A DNA stretch of 64,000 bases from Streptococcus sp. 68 (GTDB lineage: Bacteria; Bacillota; Bacilli; Lactobacillales; Streptococcaceae). The position numbers were made by a program, and so were the translations under genes. The notes under the pieces were generated by a model. It saw only the letters and a list, made by a program, of their open reading frames with translations. It was not told the DNA's origin and ran no database searches. Numbering within the stretch: the stretch's first letter is position 1; each line of letters opens with the position of its first letter. Shown here in pieces: positions 29,745 to 39,439 of this stretch. Where the stretch lies: NCBI RefSeq assembly GCF_013277415.1, contig NZ_VMMX01000005.1:139381-203380 (forward strand), read 5' to 3'.

Positions 29745-31118
29745 TTATTCGTCAAACATGCTTCCGATCAAGCCACGGAAACGATCTGCTAATTTCGGTT
29801 TATTTTGTGAAGCTTGTTGGAAATCCGCCATTGGTTCTGTAGGCGCCACCGGCTCTACTTCTGGAGCAGGAGCTGGTTGAACAGGCGTTGATTGTACAAA
29901 CTGAGCTGTTTTCTGTATCATTCCCCCAAAACTAATTGGCTGATGAGTCAGAGCAACTTCACCCTTGACCGCTCTTTGAGCCAAAAGATTGACTTCTGTC
30001 AATTGTCCAGCAAATTCTGATAAACTAATCACATGCGCAAAGGCTGGATTACGGATACCAACTTGATTTGGAACATAAAGCTTGACACGGACGCCAAATA
30101 CTTCCTGAGCAAGTTCAACCATACCTGGTAAAATGGCATTCCCACCGATTAAGACAATACCACCAGGGAGCTCCAATAGACGTCTTCTATCTAATTCTTG
30201 CTTGATTTGTTCAAGGATGTGCTTGATTCGTGCAGAAATAATTTCTGACAGGTAGGCTTCCGTCACTTCGACTGCTTCTACTTCTCCAATAACTTCTACT
30301 TGGAAGGTTTCTTTACTTGCAAGAGGAGGGTAAGCCTCTCCATAGTTTAATTTCAAACCTTCAGCCAACTTCTGAGAAGTTTTCAAGACTTTAGAGATAT
30401 CCTTAGTTACATAATCTCCACCTTCTTGGAGAATATTGGTGAACTGAAGTTCTTGGTTACGGATTGTAGCGACAGTCGTTTGACCTGCCCCCATATCAAT
30501 CACTGTAGCACCAAATTCACGTTCACCTTCGTTCAAAACTGATTGAACCATTGCTAGTGGCGAAATAATAATATTTTCAACCTGAACACCTGCACGCTCA
30601 ACCGTCTTACGCAAATTGTGCAAGATAGTACGAGGACCTGTATAAAGCAAGCCACGCATTTCAAGGCGAACCCCCATCATGCCACGTGGGTCACGAATCC
30701 CTTGGAAACCATCCACAATAAATTCTTCAGGAATAAAGGTAATGACTTCACGGTCAGGTGTCATACTCTTTGTCAAAGCTGATTTGACAACATTTTCAAC
30801 ATCTTGATCCGTAATTTCCTTGGTATCAGATGTTACTGGAATCATCCCTTGAGTTGGTTCTACCTGCAAAAGATTACCAGGCAAGCCGACATTCACTGAT
30901 TTAATCGAAATGCCTGCCTTTTCTTCTGCTTGGGAAATAGCTGACTTGATAGCAGTTGCTGCTGCATCAATATCAACAATAATTCCATCCTTTACACCTT
31001 TACTTTTGGCATTACTCACGCCAATTACATTTAATTCACCATTTCTCTGCTCGGCTACAAGCACCTTGACAGAGCTTGTTCCAATATCTAGACCTGTAAA
31101 AAAGCCTTCTCTAGCCAT
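29745..31118 (-). CDS. ftsA: Cell division actin-like protein FtsA
   Basis: This 457-residue actin-family ATPase tethers FtsZ to the membrane. It has phosphate-binding loops GLDIGTSSVKV at the N-terminus and DMGAGQTTVA near residue 208, the IGGNAILPG adenosine motif, and a C-terminal amphipathic helix KLADRFRGLIGSMF for membrane binding. A Pro-rich linker (PVQPAPAPEVEPVAP) separates the core from that helix. It is the first gene of the division transcription unit, with an extended -10 promoter about 80 bp upstream. Confidence 0.98.
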   Translation of the reverse strand: MAREGFFTGLDIGTSSVKVLVAEQRNGELNVIGVSNAKSKGVKDGIIVDIDAAATAIKSAISQAEEKAGISIKSVNVGLPGNLLQVEPTQGMIPVTSDTKEITDQDVENVVKSALTKSMTPDREVITFIPEEFIVDGFQGIRDPRGMMGVRLEMRGLLYTGPRTILHNLRKTVERAGVQVENIIISPLAMVQSVLNEGEREFGATVIDMGAGQTTVATIRNQELQFTNILQEGGDYVTKDISKVLKTSQKLAEGLKLNYGEAYPPLASKETFQVEVIGEVEAVEVTEAYLSEIISARIKHILEQIKQELDRRRLLELPGGIVLIGGNAILPGMVELAQEVFGVRVKLYVPNQVGIRNPAFAHVISLSEFAGQLTEVNLLAQRAVKGEVALTHQPISFGGMIQKTAQFVQSTPVQPAPAPEVEPVAPTEPMADFQQASQNKPKLADRFRGLIGSMFDE

Positions 31119-31197
31119 TACATCGCATCCTCTCTATCTTCCAAGTTTCGCACTTCGTATTATTCCATAGCTAAACCTAGGCATAGCTATTCACAGA

Positions 31198-31210
31198 ATA
31201 TTATAACACA
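31198..31210 (-). promoter_or_regulatory. Extended -10 promoter of ftsA
   Basis: TGTTATAAT on the minus strand is a consensus extended -10 (hexamer 31200-31205). No strong -35 box is visible, which extended -10 promoters can tolerate. Confidence 0.55.
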
Positions 31211-31318
31211 AAAAATCTAATTGTGCTTAGTTTTTTCCTAAATTTACTTGCTATTTTTTCACTTTTGCTCATCAACTTTGTTTATTTTCCAAACAAATTA
31301 TAAAAAATCAGATTTATG

Positions 31319-31350
31319 AAAAAAGAAAGCTCATTTCTAAGCTTTCTTTG
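31319..31350 (-). terminator. Terminator overlapping the end of the YwaF-like gene
   Basis: AAAGAAAGCT and AGCTTTCTTT form a 10-bp stem that includes the last codons and stop, followed by TTTTTTC on the minus strand. Confidence 0.8.
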
Positions 31351-32041
31351 CAATCATTTTTTCTGCTTCTTGTTCTAAAAATAGTTCCAAGATTTTCTTT
31401 GTCAACGTAATCGCCGCTGACAAGGCCAGAGAAACGATTAAATAATTAGCTACTAAGCCATGGTCTCCAACCAATGGTGGTTTTGTCAGAAATCCGTAAT
31501 CTCCACCTGTTACTAAATTGACCACAAAAATCAAGGCATTTAGTCCAAAGGTCATGAGAAAAATTCCCTTCACATCCAGCAATCGCGCATTATACTGTCT
31601 CAATAGATAAACTAGAGAGTTCCCCAAGAGTGCTAAATGCCCAAAGATAAAGGACAAAATCGCAATATGGGGGAAAGGATAGGCATCTGGCACTGGATAA
31701 ACAAAGGCTGCTAATGTCCCAAATGTTCCTAGCAATGCAAAATACTGCCTATATTTAGACTGACCAGGAAGCAAGAGCACCACAAACATAGCCATACGGC
31801 AATGGTAAAAGGGTAAACTTTCTGACAGTGGCATATGATTGACCCAATACCAGCCATAAAGGAGGATCAACTGAACTGCCTGCAAGATTTGGAAAAATCG
31901 TTGGTAAACCTTCTTTTCACGATAACGATAGGCTGTATAAAAGGTCAAGGCTAATAGTGTAAATATACTCACGTACCAAAAAAGGTCAAATTTGGGTGGT
32001 TCTGTTGCTTGGGTCGTAAAGAAAATATCCCATAAATTCAT
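31337..32041 (-). CDS. YwaF-like integral membrane protein (TIGR02206 type)
   Basis: This 234-residue protein has about seven membrane helices and matches the uncharacterised YwaF family, with SLPFYHCRMAMFVVLLLPG near residue 75 and conserved His and Pro residues in later helices. The function is unknown. It has its own terminator and is followed by the division cluster promoter; murF lies about 95 bp upstream. Confidence 0.8.
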   Translation of the reverse strand: MNLWDIFFTTQATEPPKFDLFWYVSIFTLLALTFYTAYRYREKKVYQRFFQILQAVQLILLYGWYWVNHMPLSESLPFYHCRMAMFVVLLLPGQSKYRQYFALLGTFGTLAAFVYPVPDAYPFPHIAILSFIFGHLALLGNSLVYLLRQYNARLLDVKGIFLMTFGLNALIFVVNLVTGGDYGFLTKPPLVGDHGLVANYLIVSLALSAAITLTKKILELFLEQEAEKMIAKKA

Positions 32042-32135
32042 CTAGTCTTCCTCATGATTCAAAATTTTCCTGCATATTATTATACCATGCTATTTGTCAA
32101 AAATGGATTTAAAAATACGTAAATGTTTGACAAAA

Positions 32136-33509
32136 TCACTTGTCTTCATGTTCTAAACTTTCTACCAGCTTAGCTAGGTTCATGGAGTTAGAGCCTTTGA
32201 GCAAGATTTGATCATTGGCACTGAGGCTTTCCTTAACCTGCTTAACTAGATCTTCAAATTGGTCCTGGTCTTCTGTTTTCTTGAAGTAGTAAACATGGCC
32301 AATTGGGAACATTTGACTAGCCAATTGGGCTAATTCAGCAATATCTTCTCCATAGAAAATCACGGTATCCAGTACATCTGGTGAAAGGCTCAAAATCATC
32401 TGATTATGGAGTTGAATAGACTGATCGCCGAGTTCCTTCATGTCTGCTAGAACAGCGATTTTCTTGCCTCCTTCATTGGTTGGAATGGCAGAGAATGTCT
32501 CCAAAATCAACTTCATAGCAGTTGGATTGGCATTGTAAACATCTGATAGGATATCTGCTCCATTGGCTGCTTTCTTCCACTCGGTACGGTTACGTGTTAA
32601 TTCAAGATGTTGGAAGGCCTGACGAATTTGCTCCTCTGAAACTCCTTCTTGTAGGGCAACATAAGACGCAATCATGGCATTAGTGGCATTGTACTTACCA
32701 GTCACTGGCAAATCGAGGGCTTGTTCCAAGAAGTTAGCCTTAAAGGTCAGACTATCCTTGCGCTCAACCAAGTCGGTAATTTCCAGCTCTGCTCCTTGCC
32801 CAAAACGAACCACCTTTTTATCAGCTGGCAAGTAGTCCTCTACAATGGAGTCAGCTGGTGCCAAAAGCAAAGAACCCGAAGCCATACCGTCTGCAATTTG
32901 CATTTTCCCTTTAGCGATTTCCGAACGGTCTTTGAAAAAGGCCAAATGGGCTTCTCCAACTAAGGTCACAATGGCTGTTTTTGGACGAGCTAATTCAGAC
33001 AAGAGATGAATATCTCCCAAGTGATCCTGCCCCATCTCCAAGACCAACTTTTCTGTCCCTTCAGGCATATGGAGAACTGTGTAGGGAAGTCCAATCTCGT
33101 TATTGTAGTTTCCTTGTGTTTTGTAGGTCTTGTAGGTCGTTGACAGTAAATGCGCTAACATATCCTTGGTCGTTGTCTTACCGTTCGAACCTGTAACTGC
33201 AAAGACATCAACAGCCGTTTTTCCAAGATAATAGGCTGCTAGTTGCTGAAAGGCAGTCAGCACATCATCTACTAGAATGTAAGGATGATTTGAGACCTCT
33301 TTCTCAGACAAGGTTACTGCTGCACCATTTTCAAAGGCTGTTTCAATAAAGTCATGGCCATCACGCGCACCTTTAAGTGGCACAAATAAATCTCCAGTTC
33401 CAATCAAACGACTATCAAACTCAGCTTTTTCTAACTGGATGTCCTCAAAGATACTGACATCATTTTTGACTCCTACAACTTGAGCCACTTCATGAATTGT
33501 TAATTTCAT
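32136..33509 (-). CDS. murF: UDP-MurNAc-tripeptide--D-Ala-D-Ala ligase MurF
   Basis: This 457-residue Mur ligase adds D-Ala-D-Ala to the UDP-MurNAc-tripeptide, the last cytoplasmic step of peptidoglycan precursor synthesis. The ATP loop TGSNGKTTTKD is at residues 106-116, with the central-domain motif TLVGEAHLAFF and the C-terminal SDVYNANPTAM segment. It follows ddl, which makes its dipeptide substrate. A long terminator-like hairpin lies between the two genes, immediately before the AAAGGAG of murF, so expression may depend on read-through. Confidence 0.97.
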   Translation of the reverse strand: MKLTIHEVAQVVGVKNDVSIFEDIQLEKAEFDSRLIGTGDLFVPLKGARDGHDFIETAFENGAAVTLSEKEVSNHPYILVDDVLTAFQQLAAYYLGKTAVDVFAVTGSNGKTTTKDMLAHLLSTTYKTYKTQGNYNNEIGLPYTVLHMPEGTEKLVLEMGQDHLGDIHLLSELARPKTAIVTLVGEAHLAFFKDRSEIAKGKMQIADGMASGSLLLAPADSIVEDYLPADKKVVRFGQGAELEITDLVERKDSLTFKANFLEQALDLPVTGKYNATNAMIASYVALQEGVSEEQIRQAFQHLELTRNRTEWKKAANGADILSDVYNANPTAMKLILETFSAIPTNEGGKKIAVLADMKELGDQSIQLHNQMILSLSPDVLDTVIFYGEDIAELAQLASQMFPIGHVYYFKKTEDQDQFEDLVKQVKESLSANDQILLKGSNSMNLAKLVESLEHEDK

Positions 33510-33521
33510 TTCTACTCCTTT

Positions 33522-33582
33522 AAAAAGGGTTGAAGTCCAAGAACTCTAATCACCTTACAGTGATGGTTCTGGCTTCTACCCT
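33522..33582 (-). terminator. Long terminator-like hairpin between ddl and murF
   Basis: On the minus strand GGGTAGAAG, CCAGAACC and ATCAC pair with GTGAT, GTTCTTGG and CTTCAACCC (one or two bulges), followed by TTTTT. The T-run ends about 14 bp before the murF ATG, with the ribosome-binding site in between. It may terminate ddl transcripts or act as an attenuator of murF. Confidence 0.7.
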
Positions 33583-33594
33583 CTCTTTTCATTC

Positions 33595-34638
33595 TTATAG
33601 CAAATGCGCTTCGCGCTTGTCAAAACTTTCCTTGGCAAGGTCAACCAAACGCTCGATTAGTTCTGGATAGCTGATTCCCATATTGTCCCAAAGCAGTGGG
33701 TACATTGACCACTGGGTAAAACCTGGCATGGTATTGAGCTCGTTTAGGAAAATCTCTTCCTTATCTGTATAGAAGAAATCGCAACGAGAGAGACCGAGGC
33801 CACCAATGGCACGGAAGGCTGTTTCCGCATTTCGACGCATGACAGCTACCACATCATCACTGATTTTAGCTGGGATATCCATGGTAATCTTGTTGTCAAT
33901 ATACTTGGCATCGTAGTCGTAGAAGGCAACATCCTTGACTACTTCTCCTGGTAGGGTGCTTTTGACATCGTAGTTGCCCAGTAGACCAACCTCGATTTCA
34001 CGAGCATTCACTCCTTGCTCAACCAAGACACGGCTGTCATATTGGAAGGCAAGTTCCAAAGCTTGGCGGAGTTCTTCTTGATTTTCAGATTTAGAAATAC
34101 CGACACTAGAACCCATGTTTGACGGCTTAGTGAAGACTGGATAAGTCAATTTTTCTTCCACTTCAGCGATTTTAGCAGTCACATCATCGCCTTCAACGAT
34201 GGCCACATAAGGAACTTGGGCAATGCCAGCAGATTCCAACACACGCTTAGTAGTGATTTTATCCATGGCAAGGCTTGATGACAAGATGTTGCAACCAACG
34301 TAGGGCATTTTCAAAACTTCTAAGAATCCTTGAACAGAGCCATCTTCTCCCATCGGACCGTGAAGGACTGGAAAGACCACTGCCCCTTCTTCGTAGATGG
34401 CACTTGGTGCAACTTTCTTATCCCAATCAATGGTCGCATTGGTCATGAGACGGTCCTCTTGACCTGGAGTCTGACTAAACTCTTGAGTTTTGATAAAGTC
34501 ACCTGACTGACTGATAAAGAAAGTCTTAACTGTGAAACGGTTGTAATTGACCGCACGCATGACACTCTCAGCTGAAAGGACAGAGACTTCACGCTCTGCA
34601 CTCCGTCCACCATATAAAAGAATAATCGTTTGTTTCAT
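33595..34638 (-). CDS. ddl: D-alanine--D-alanine ligase
   Basis: This 347-residue ATP-grasp enzyme joins two D-alanines for peptidoglycan. It begins [20 protein letters not shown] with the substrate-binding Glu, has the [16 protein letters not shown]-binding segment near residue 145, and ends with the metal-binding [12 protein letters not shown] motif. The ATG chosen follows AGGAC and matches the family N-terminus; a longer frame would add 27 unrelated residues. It is clustered with murF, recR and pbp2b as in pneumococci. Confidence 0.97.
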   Translation of the reverse strand: MKQTIILLYGGRSAEREVSVLSAESVMRAVNYNRFTVKTFFISQSGDFIKTQEFSQTPGQEDRLMTNATIDWDKKVAPSAIYEEGAVVFPVLHGPMGEDGSVQGFLEVLKMPYVGCNILSSSLAMDKITTKRVLESAGIAQVPYVAIVEGDDVTAKIAEVEEKLTYPVFTKPSNMGSSVGISKSENQEELRQALELAFQYDSRVLVEQGVNAREIEVGLLGNYDVKSTLPGEVVKDVAFYDYDAKYIDNKITMDIPAKISDDVVAVMRRNAETAFRAIGGLGLSRCDFFYTDKEEIFLNELNTMPGFTQWSMYPLLWDNMGISYPELIERLVDLAKESFDKREAHLL

Positions 34639-34738
34639 ATTATTTGTCCTAATTCTACTAGAATACTCGCTCTTTAGTATATCATATTTGCTTGTTTTTT
34701 TAAAACTTGAACCTGACACTACTCATCACACTATACAA

Positions 34739-34775
34739 AAAAGGCCGATAGGAACGATTTTCAGCCTCCTTGATT
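34739..34775 (-). terminator. Terminator after recR
   Basis: On the minus strand GGCTGA pairs with TCGGCC, and the stem is extended by AGG against TTT, followed by TTTTTT. It separates recR from ddl. Confidence 0.65.
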
Positions 34776-34812
34776 TTTTATAAATGAATGGAGTTCGTAA
34801 ATTTGTCTACAC

Positions 34813-35409
34813 TTACAACTCTGTTCGATTTTCAATAGCCCGTAAGAGGGTCACTTCGTCCGCATACTCGATATCTGCTCCCACAGCAAGGCCTCGTGCC
34901 AGGCGAGTGACCTTAATCCCAGCTGGCTTGAGTAAGCGGGAAAGATACATGGAAGTCGCTTCCCCATCTGCTGTGGCATTGGTTGCTACGATTACTTCTG
35001 AAACCTCACTATCCATCAGACGAGTCATGAGACTCTTGAGATTGATATCATCTGGACTGATACCATTCATAGGAGAAATAAGGCCATGCAGGACATGATA
35101 GAGGCCATGGTATTCTTGGATGTTTTCCATGGCTGCCACATCCCGACTATCCTCTAGCACCAAAATCGTTGTCTGGTCACGAGTCGGATCGGTACAGATA
35201 GAGCAAGGGTCGTCGTCTGTCAAACGTCCACAAATGGAACAGTAGGTCAATTCTCTCTTAGCAGAAAGGAGATTTTTTGCAAATTCATTGACATCATCAT
35301 CAGACATCCCAATCGTATAAAAGGCCAGACGCGTAGCCGTCTTAATCCCGATACCTGGTAACTTGGAATAACTGTCAATCAGCTTGGCAATGGGTGTTGG
35401 ATAAAGCAT
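34813..35409 (-). CDS. recR: Recombination mediator protein RecR
   Basis: This 198-residue protein acts with RecO in loading RecA at gaps. It has an N-terminal helix-hairpin-helix ([15 protein letters not shown]), a four-Cys zinc finger [16 protein letters not shown] near residue 57, and a Toprim domain starting [13 protein letters not shown]. The length is typical. It follows pbp2b by 10 bp, a pairing conserved in streptococci. Confidence 0.97.
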   Translation of the reverse strand: MLYPTPIAKLIDSYSKLPGIGIKTATRLAFYTIGMSDDDVNEFAKNLLSAKRELTYCSICGRLTDDDPCSICTDPTRDQTTILVLEDSRDVAAMENIQEYHGLYHVLHGLISPMNGISPDDINLKSLMTRLMDSEVSEVIVATNATADGEATSMYLSRLLKPAGIKVTRLARGLAVGADIEYADEVTLLRAIENRTEL

Positions 35410-35419
35410 AATTTCCTTT

Positions 35420-37462
35420 CTAATTCATTGGATGGTATTTTTGATACAGATTGATAATATCACGCGCAATGGAAGGTCCTACACCATTTGTTAGATTGGT
35501 ATTATGAGGAAAGACCACTGCAACAGCGATTTGGGGATTATCAGATGGAGCATAGGCCACCGCATTGGTATTGGTTGCTTGCTGACCATCTGCCACATAG
35601 CTTTCGGCTGTACCCGTTTTTCCGCTAATAGATACCAAGGCACCATTTGAAAAGGCACGTCCAGTTGTCAAGCCACTAGTCCCATGAGCAACCTGATAAA
35701 AACCTTGGTGCAAGATACTCATATCGGAGTCGGATATATTGACCTTATTCACCTCTGTCGGTTGCAGTTGCTGAATCAAGTCGCCTAGGCCTCCCTTATC
35801 ATTATTACCATAAATGCCTTCAACAATACGAGGAGCCACACGAACACCATCATTTGCAATAGTTGCTACATACTGAGCCAACTGCATGGGCGTATAGTTA
35901 TCAAACTGCCCAAAGGCATTAGTAATGTAATTAGCAAAGCTATAGTCTTTGGGAATAAATCCAGTGGATTCATCTGGTAGGTCAATCCCAGTCGCAGATC
36001 CCAAGCCATATTCGCCAAAGGTTGAACGCAGTTTCCCCATAGCAGACTCTAGATTGCTGGTACCGACAAACATATTGGGTTGATAGGTTTGCCCCATAAG
36101 ACCTAAGGCTGTTTGGACCATATAAGCATTTGATGAATACTCTAGAGCCTGAACTGCCGTAATCGGCATTGGCACAGAAAAGGCAGTATACCAAGAATTA
36201 ATTGGAGCTGAACCTTGAAAGACAATGGACTGGTCTGTCAAGGTCTGGTTTCCTGACAAGACTCCATTTTCCCAACCAGAGCTGATGGTCGCCGCCTTGA
36301 CAACCGAACCTGGGACAAAGACATTGGTTACCGTTCCCAAGGAATCTGGCGTCAACTCTCCCGTTTTCAGGTCATGTTTGATCCCTGACATGGATAACAC
36401 AGCACCTGTTTTTGGATTAAGGGCGACTGCATACACACCCTCAGAATACTTGGCTCCACCATTTCCTAGCTCGGAATTGAAATAACTTTTCAGCAAAGCA
36501 TCCACACTATCTTGGAAGGCCAAATCAATGGTCAGCTTGATATTGTTTCCCTTACTACCTTCCTCAATTGTATCCACGCTTTCCATATTGCCATATTTAT
36601 CCAGATGGATTTCTTTTACCGAGCGTTTTCCTTGTAAGGTCTCTTCATATTGCTTTTCCAAATAGGAGGTTCCAACACGGTCATTTAGAGAATAGCCTTT
36701 TTTAAGATAGGCTTCTGCTTCTTCCGCTGGGAGACCAGCTTTTTCACTGGATACACTCCCTACTATAGAAGAAAGGGAAGTTTCCAAAATCTTTCGATCC
36801 CAAGAAGTAGAAATACTAATGCCAGGCATCTCCTTTGAAATAGAGGCAATAACAGCCACCTGAGAATCATTTAGAGGATCTGTCACAATGGTTCCTGTCG
36901 CAAAGTTTCCAACAGCATTTAACTGACTAAAAAGATAGATTTCTTTCTTTTCATCCTCTGTATAGTTTAGTTGACTTGTTGGGACACTATCGACCGCATT
37001 GTTATACAGTTCTGATTCGGATAGGCGATTGCCATCTGAATCCAATCGTTTCTCACTTGGGAGAGCTTCCACCGTTTTTTTATAGATTTCAGGATCAGCC
37101 AAATAGTAATCAGCCAGCTGGCGTTCTGTCAAATTTGGCGAACTGATGCTCACATAAGTCAGTAACTTTTTAGCTATTTCTTTTAAGTCTGTAGCCGTCA
37201 TTTTATTGCTACGCGTAAAGGAAACAACCTGTTTTAACGTATTTTCTACCAAAGGTTTTCCACTAGCATCATAGATTTCCCCACGGGCAGAACTGGTTGT
37301 GACCTTGGTCTGACTAGCTGAGGCTAGCTTTTTTTCGTAAAAATCCTTGTTCAAAACCTGCATATACAACAAACGACCAATAATGGTCATAAAGAGTAAA
37401 ATGACGATTGAAAACAATAAATTAAGCCGAATCGGAATCGAATGGCTGTTAAATTTTCTCAT
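35420..37462 (-). CDS. pbp2b: Penicillin-binding protein 2B (class B transpeptidase)
   Basis: This 680-residue division transpeptidase has an N-terminal membrane anchor ([20 protein letters not shown]), a dimerisation domain and a transpeptidase domain. The active-site motifs sit at the pneumococcal positions: S386-V-V-K, S443-S-N and K615-T-G. It cross-links septal or peripheral peptidoglycan and is a main beta-lactam target. Residue 446, next to SSN, is Ala and residue 476 is Gly; from memory susceptible pneumococcal PBP2b has Thr and Glu there, and T446A/E476G are linked to reduced penicillin affinity. Residue 619 is the wild-type Ala. The start is chosen from the S386 numbering; the ribosome-binding site is weak. 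Confidence 0.96.
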   Translation of the reverse strand: MRKFNSHSIPIRLNLLFSIVILLFMTIIGRLLYMQVLNKDFYEKKLASASQTKVTTSSARGEIYDASGKPLVENTLKQVVSFTRSNKMTATDLKEIAKKLLTYVSISSPNLTERQLADYYLADPEIYKKTVEALPSEKRLDSDGNRLSESELYNNAVDSVPTSQLNYTEDEKKEIYLFSQLNAVGNFATGTIVTDPLNDSQVAVIASISKEMPGISISTSWDRKILETSLSSIVGSVSSEKAGLPAEEAEAYLKKGYSLNDRVGTSYLEKQYEETLQGKRSVKEIHLDKYGNMESVDTIEEGSKGNNIKLTIDLAFQDSVDALLKSYFNSELGNGGAKYSEGVYAVALNPKTGAVLSMSGIKHDLKTGELTPDSLGTVTNVFVPGSVVKAATISSGWENGVLSGNQTLTDQSIVFQGSAPINSWYTAFSVPMPITAVQALEYSSNAYMVQTALGLMGQTYQPNMFVGTSNLESAMGKLRSTFGEYGLGSATGIDLPDESTGFIPKDYSFANYITNAFGQFDNYTPMQLAQYVATIANDGVRVAPRIVEGIYGNNDKGGLGDLIQQLQPTEVNKVNISDSDMSILHQGFYQVAHGTSGLTTGRAFSNGALVSISGKTGTAESYVADGQQATNTNAVAYAPSDNPQIAVAVVFPHNTNLTNGVGPSIARDIINLYQKYHPMN

Positions 37463-37501
37463 ACAAATCAGTCTCATTTCTAACTTAAAATCTTACTCTT
37501 A

Positions 37502-37530
37502 ATTGTACCACAATTTGAGCAGAAAATTAT
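37502..37530 (-). promoter_or_regulatory. Possible pbp2b promoter
   Basis: TACAAT on the minus strand (37502-37507) lies about 40 bp ahead of the pbp2b start. A T-rich -35 region is present, but no clear hexamer. Confidence 0.4.
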
Positions 37531-37599
37531 GGAAAAGAAAGAAGCTTTTTTTCGTTTTTACAGTAAGATACGTTTTTATTTATCCATCCCTATATTATA

Positions 37600-37608
37600 T
37601 GTTATAAT
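37600..37608 (+). promoter_or_regulatory. Extended -10 promoter of the RpiR-type regulator
   Basis: TGTTATAAT is a consensus extended -10 about 62 bp before the regulator ATG. The gene itself has AAAGGAG as ribosome-binding site. Confidence 0.55.
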
Positions 37609-37670
37609 GAATGTAAAAGTTCAATAATCTAGTCTTTTTCCAACACGACTCATTTAAAGGAGCCTTCCCT

Positions 37671-38522
37671 ATGGACAAACCAGATATCGCAACTGTCATT
37701 GATTCACATTTTGAAGAAATGACAGACCTAGAGCAAGAAATCGCTCGCTATTTTTTACAAGCAGAAACCATTCAAGATGACCTTTCCTCCCAACAGGTCA
37801 CTCAAAAATTACATATCTCTCAGGCTGCACTAACTCGCTTTGCTAAAAAGTGTGGCTTTACTGGCTACCGAGAATTTATTTTCCAATACCAACATGAGGC
37901 AGAAAATCAAGCCAACCAAGTCTTCAAGCACAGTCCACTGACCAAACGAGTCCTCAGAAGTTATAGCAATATGCGGGAACAAACACAAGACTTGATTGAC
38001 GAAGTCCAACTAGAACGAATTGCCCAATTAATCGAAGATGCTGAGCGTGTCTACTTCTTCGGAACAGGGAGTTCTGGTCTTGTTGCTCGTGAAATGAAAT
38101 TGCGCTTCATGCGTCTGGGTGTGGTCTGCGAGGCTTTGACCGATCAAGACGGCTTTGCCTGGACAACCAGTATTATGGACGAAAATTGTCTCGTACTTGG
38201 TTTCTCACTTTCTGGCACAACTCCCTCTATTTTAGACAGTTTATTAGACGCTAAGGAGATGGGGGCAAAGACTGTACTCTTTTCAAGTGTTCCCAATAAA
38301 GATAGTCAGGCCTACACAGAGACTGTTCTTGTAGCCACCCACAGCCAGTCTTCCTATATCCAACGAATATCCGCTCAACTTCCTATGCTCTTCTTTATCG
38401 ATTTGATTTATGCCTATTTTTTAGAAATCAATCGCGAAAGCAAGGAAAAAATCTTTAATAGCTACTGGGAAAATAAAAAACTCAACGGCTATCGTAGACA
38501 AAAACGTGTCAGAAAATCCTAG
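37671..38522 (+). CDS. nanR: RpiR-family transcriptional regulator of sialic-acid use (NanR-like)
   Basis: This 283-residue protein has an N-terminal RpiR helix-turn-helix (about residues 1-77, with HISQAALTRFAKKCGFTGYREF) and a C-terminal SIS sugar-phosphate-binding domain (about 120-250, with VYFFGTGSSGLVAREMKLR and LGFSLSGTTPSI). The homologue at the same place in pneumococci controls the nan regulon, and its SIS domain would sense ManNAc-6-P or a related sugar phosphate. It is the only plus-strand gene in this region, convergent with nanK, and both stop codons lie within a shared terminator stem. The symbol rests on context. Confidence 0.85.
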   Translation: MDKPDIATVIDSHFEEMTDLEQEIARYFLQAETIQDDLSSQQVTQKLHISQAALTRFAKKCGFTGYREFIFQYQHEAENQANQVFKHSPLTKRVLRSYSNMREQTQDLIDEVQLERIAQLIEDAERVYFFGTGSSGLVAREMKLRFMRLGVVCEALTDQDGFAWTTSIMDENCLVLGFSLSGTTPSILDSLLDAKEMGAKTVLFSSVPNKDSQAYTETVLVATHSQSSYIQRISAQLPMLFFIDLIYAYFLEINRESKEKIFNSYWENKKLNGYRRQKRVRKS

Positions 38523-38549
38523 TTTGGCTGGGCCAAACTAGGATTGTTT
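38515..38549. terminator. Bidirectional terminator holding both stop codons
   Basis: AATCCTAGTTTGG and CCAAACTAGGATT form a perfect 13-bp stem. The stop codon of the regulator lies in the left arm and that of nanK in the right arm. Confidence 0.85.
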
Positions 38550-39422
38550 TGTCTTAAAATGATAATATGCACCAAGCATACCTGCTGTATTTTGGTGATG
38601 GGCAAATTCTAATCGTGTTTTCTCAGCTAGGCTTGGCACCAAGGCCGCCTTCAAGGCTGTACGGATTTTGGGTTTGAGGATAGCCTCTTGCCCCATGATA
38701 CCACCCCCGAGAATGACTACTTCTGGATTAGCAACGTAGCAAATATTTGCCAGACCTTTTCCTAGATAGTCTACCATACGGTCAATACCAGCCATGCAGA
38801 TTTTGTTGCCTTCAGTGGCTTCCTTAAAGATGCGTCGGCCATTCCACTGGTCGACTGGATCTCCATGTGCTTCAGCTACATATTTCACTAAAGCTGTTGT
38901 AGAAGCCAAATCTTGGAAAGCCCCATCCTGCATATGCATATACCCGACTTCACAGGCCGAATTGCTAAATCCATGGAAAACCTTCCCATCCATAATCAAG
39001 CAACCACCGATACCTGTTCCAATGGTCAAGCAAAGGGTGACACTCGCTCCCTTGCCTGAACCAGATACTGCCTCAGCAAGACCTGCACAGTTGACATCAT
39101 TTTCAATTTCACAAGGAATAGTAAAGCTAGTCTCGATTTCCTTCTTGAACTGGGTTCCTGCATAATTTGGAATCTGAGGCCCAGCATAGAAAATTTCTCC
39201 CTTATCCGGATCCACCATTCCTGCAGAAGAAATGGCAACACCTGCTACTGGTCCTTGTTCTAAATAGCTGGCTACGATATCTTTTGTCTTTTGTAAAATA
39301 TGTGGTCCACCTTTATGCGCCTCTGTTGGCATTTCATGCGATTCAAGAAGTTGCCCCTCTTGATCAACCAAACCATACTTGATGTTAGTTCCACCGATAT
39401 CAATTGCAACATAGTGTGTCAT
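38538..39422 (-). CDS. nanK: ROK-family N-acetylmannosamine kinase
   Basis: This 294-residue ROK-family kinase would phosphorylate ManNAc released by the lyase, giving ManNAc-6-P for NanE. It has the ATP motif AIDIGGTNIKYGLV at the N-terminus, catalytic Asp in EIENDVNCAG (about 106), and the GTGIGGCLI loop. The Cys-rich zinc motif (CGCxGCxE type) of many ROK proteins is replaced by NSACEVGYMH, so structural zinc is probably absent. It follows the lyase by 17 bp, in the same unit. Confidence 0.85.
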   Translation of the reverse strand: MTHYVAIDIGGTNIKYGLVDQEGQLLESHEMPTEAHKGGPHILQKTKDIVASYLEQGPVAGVAISSAGMVDPDKGEIFYAGPQIPNYAGTQFKKEIETSFTIPCEIENDVNCAGLAEAVSGSGKGASVTLCLTIGTGIGGCLIMDGKVFHGFSNSACEVGYMHMQDGAFQDLASTTALVKYVAEAHGDPVDQWNGRRIFKEATEGNKICMAGIDRMVDYLGKGLANICYVANPEVVILGGGIMGQEAILKPKIRTALKAALVPSLAEKTRLEFAHHQNTAGMLGAYYHFKTKQS

Positions 39423-39439
39423 AAATACCTCCTTATGGA

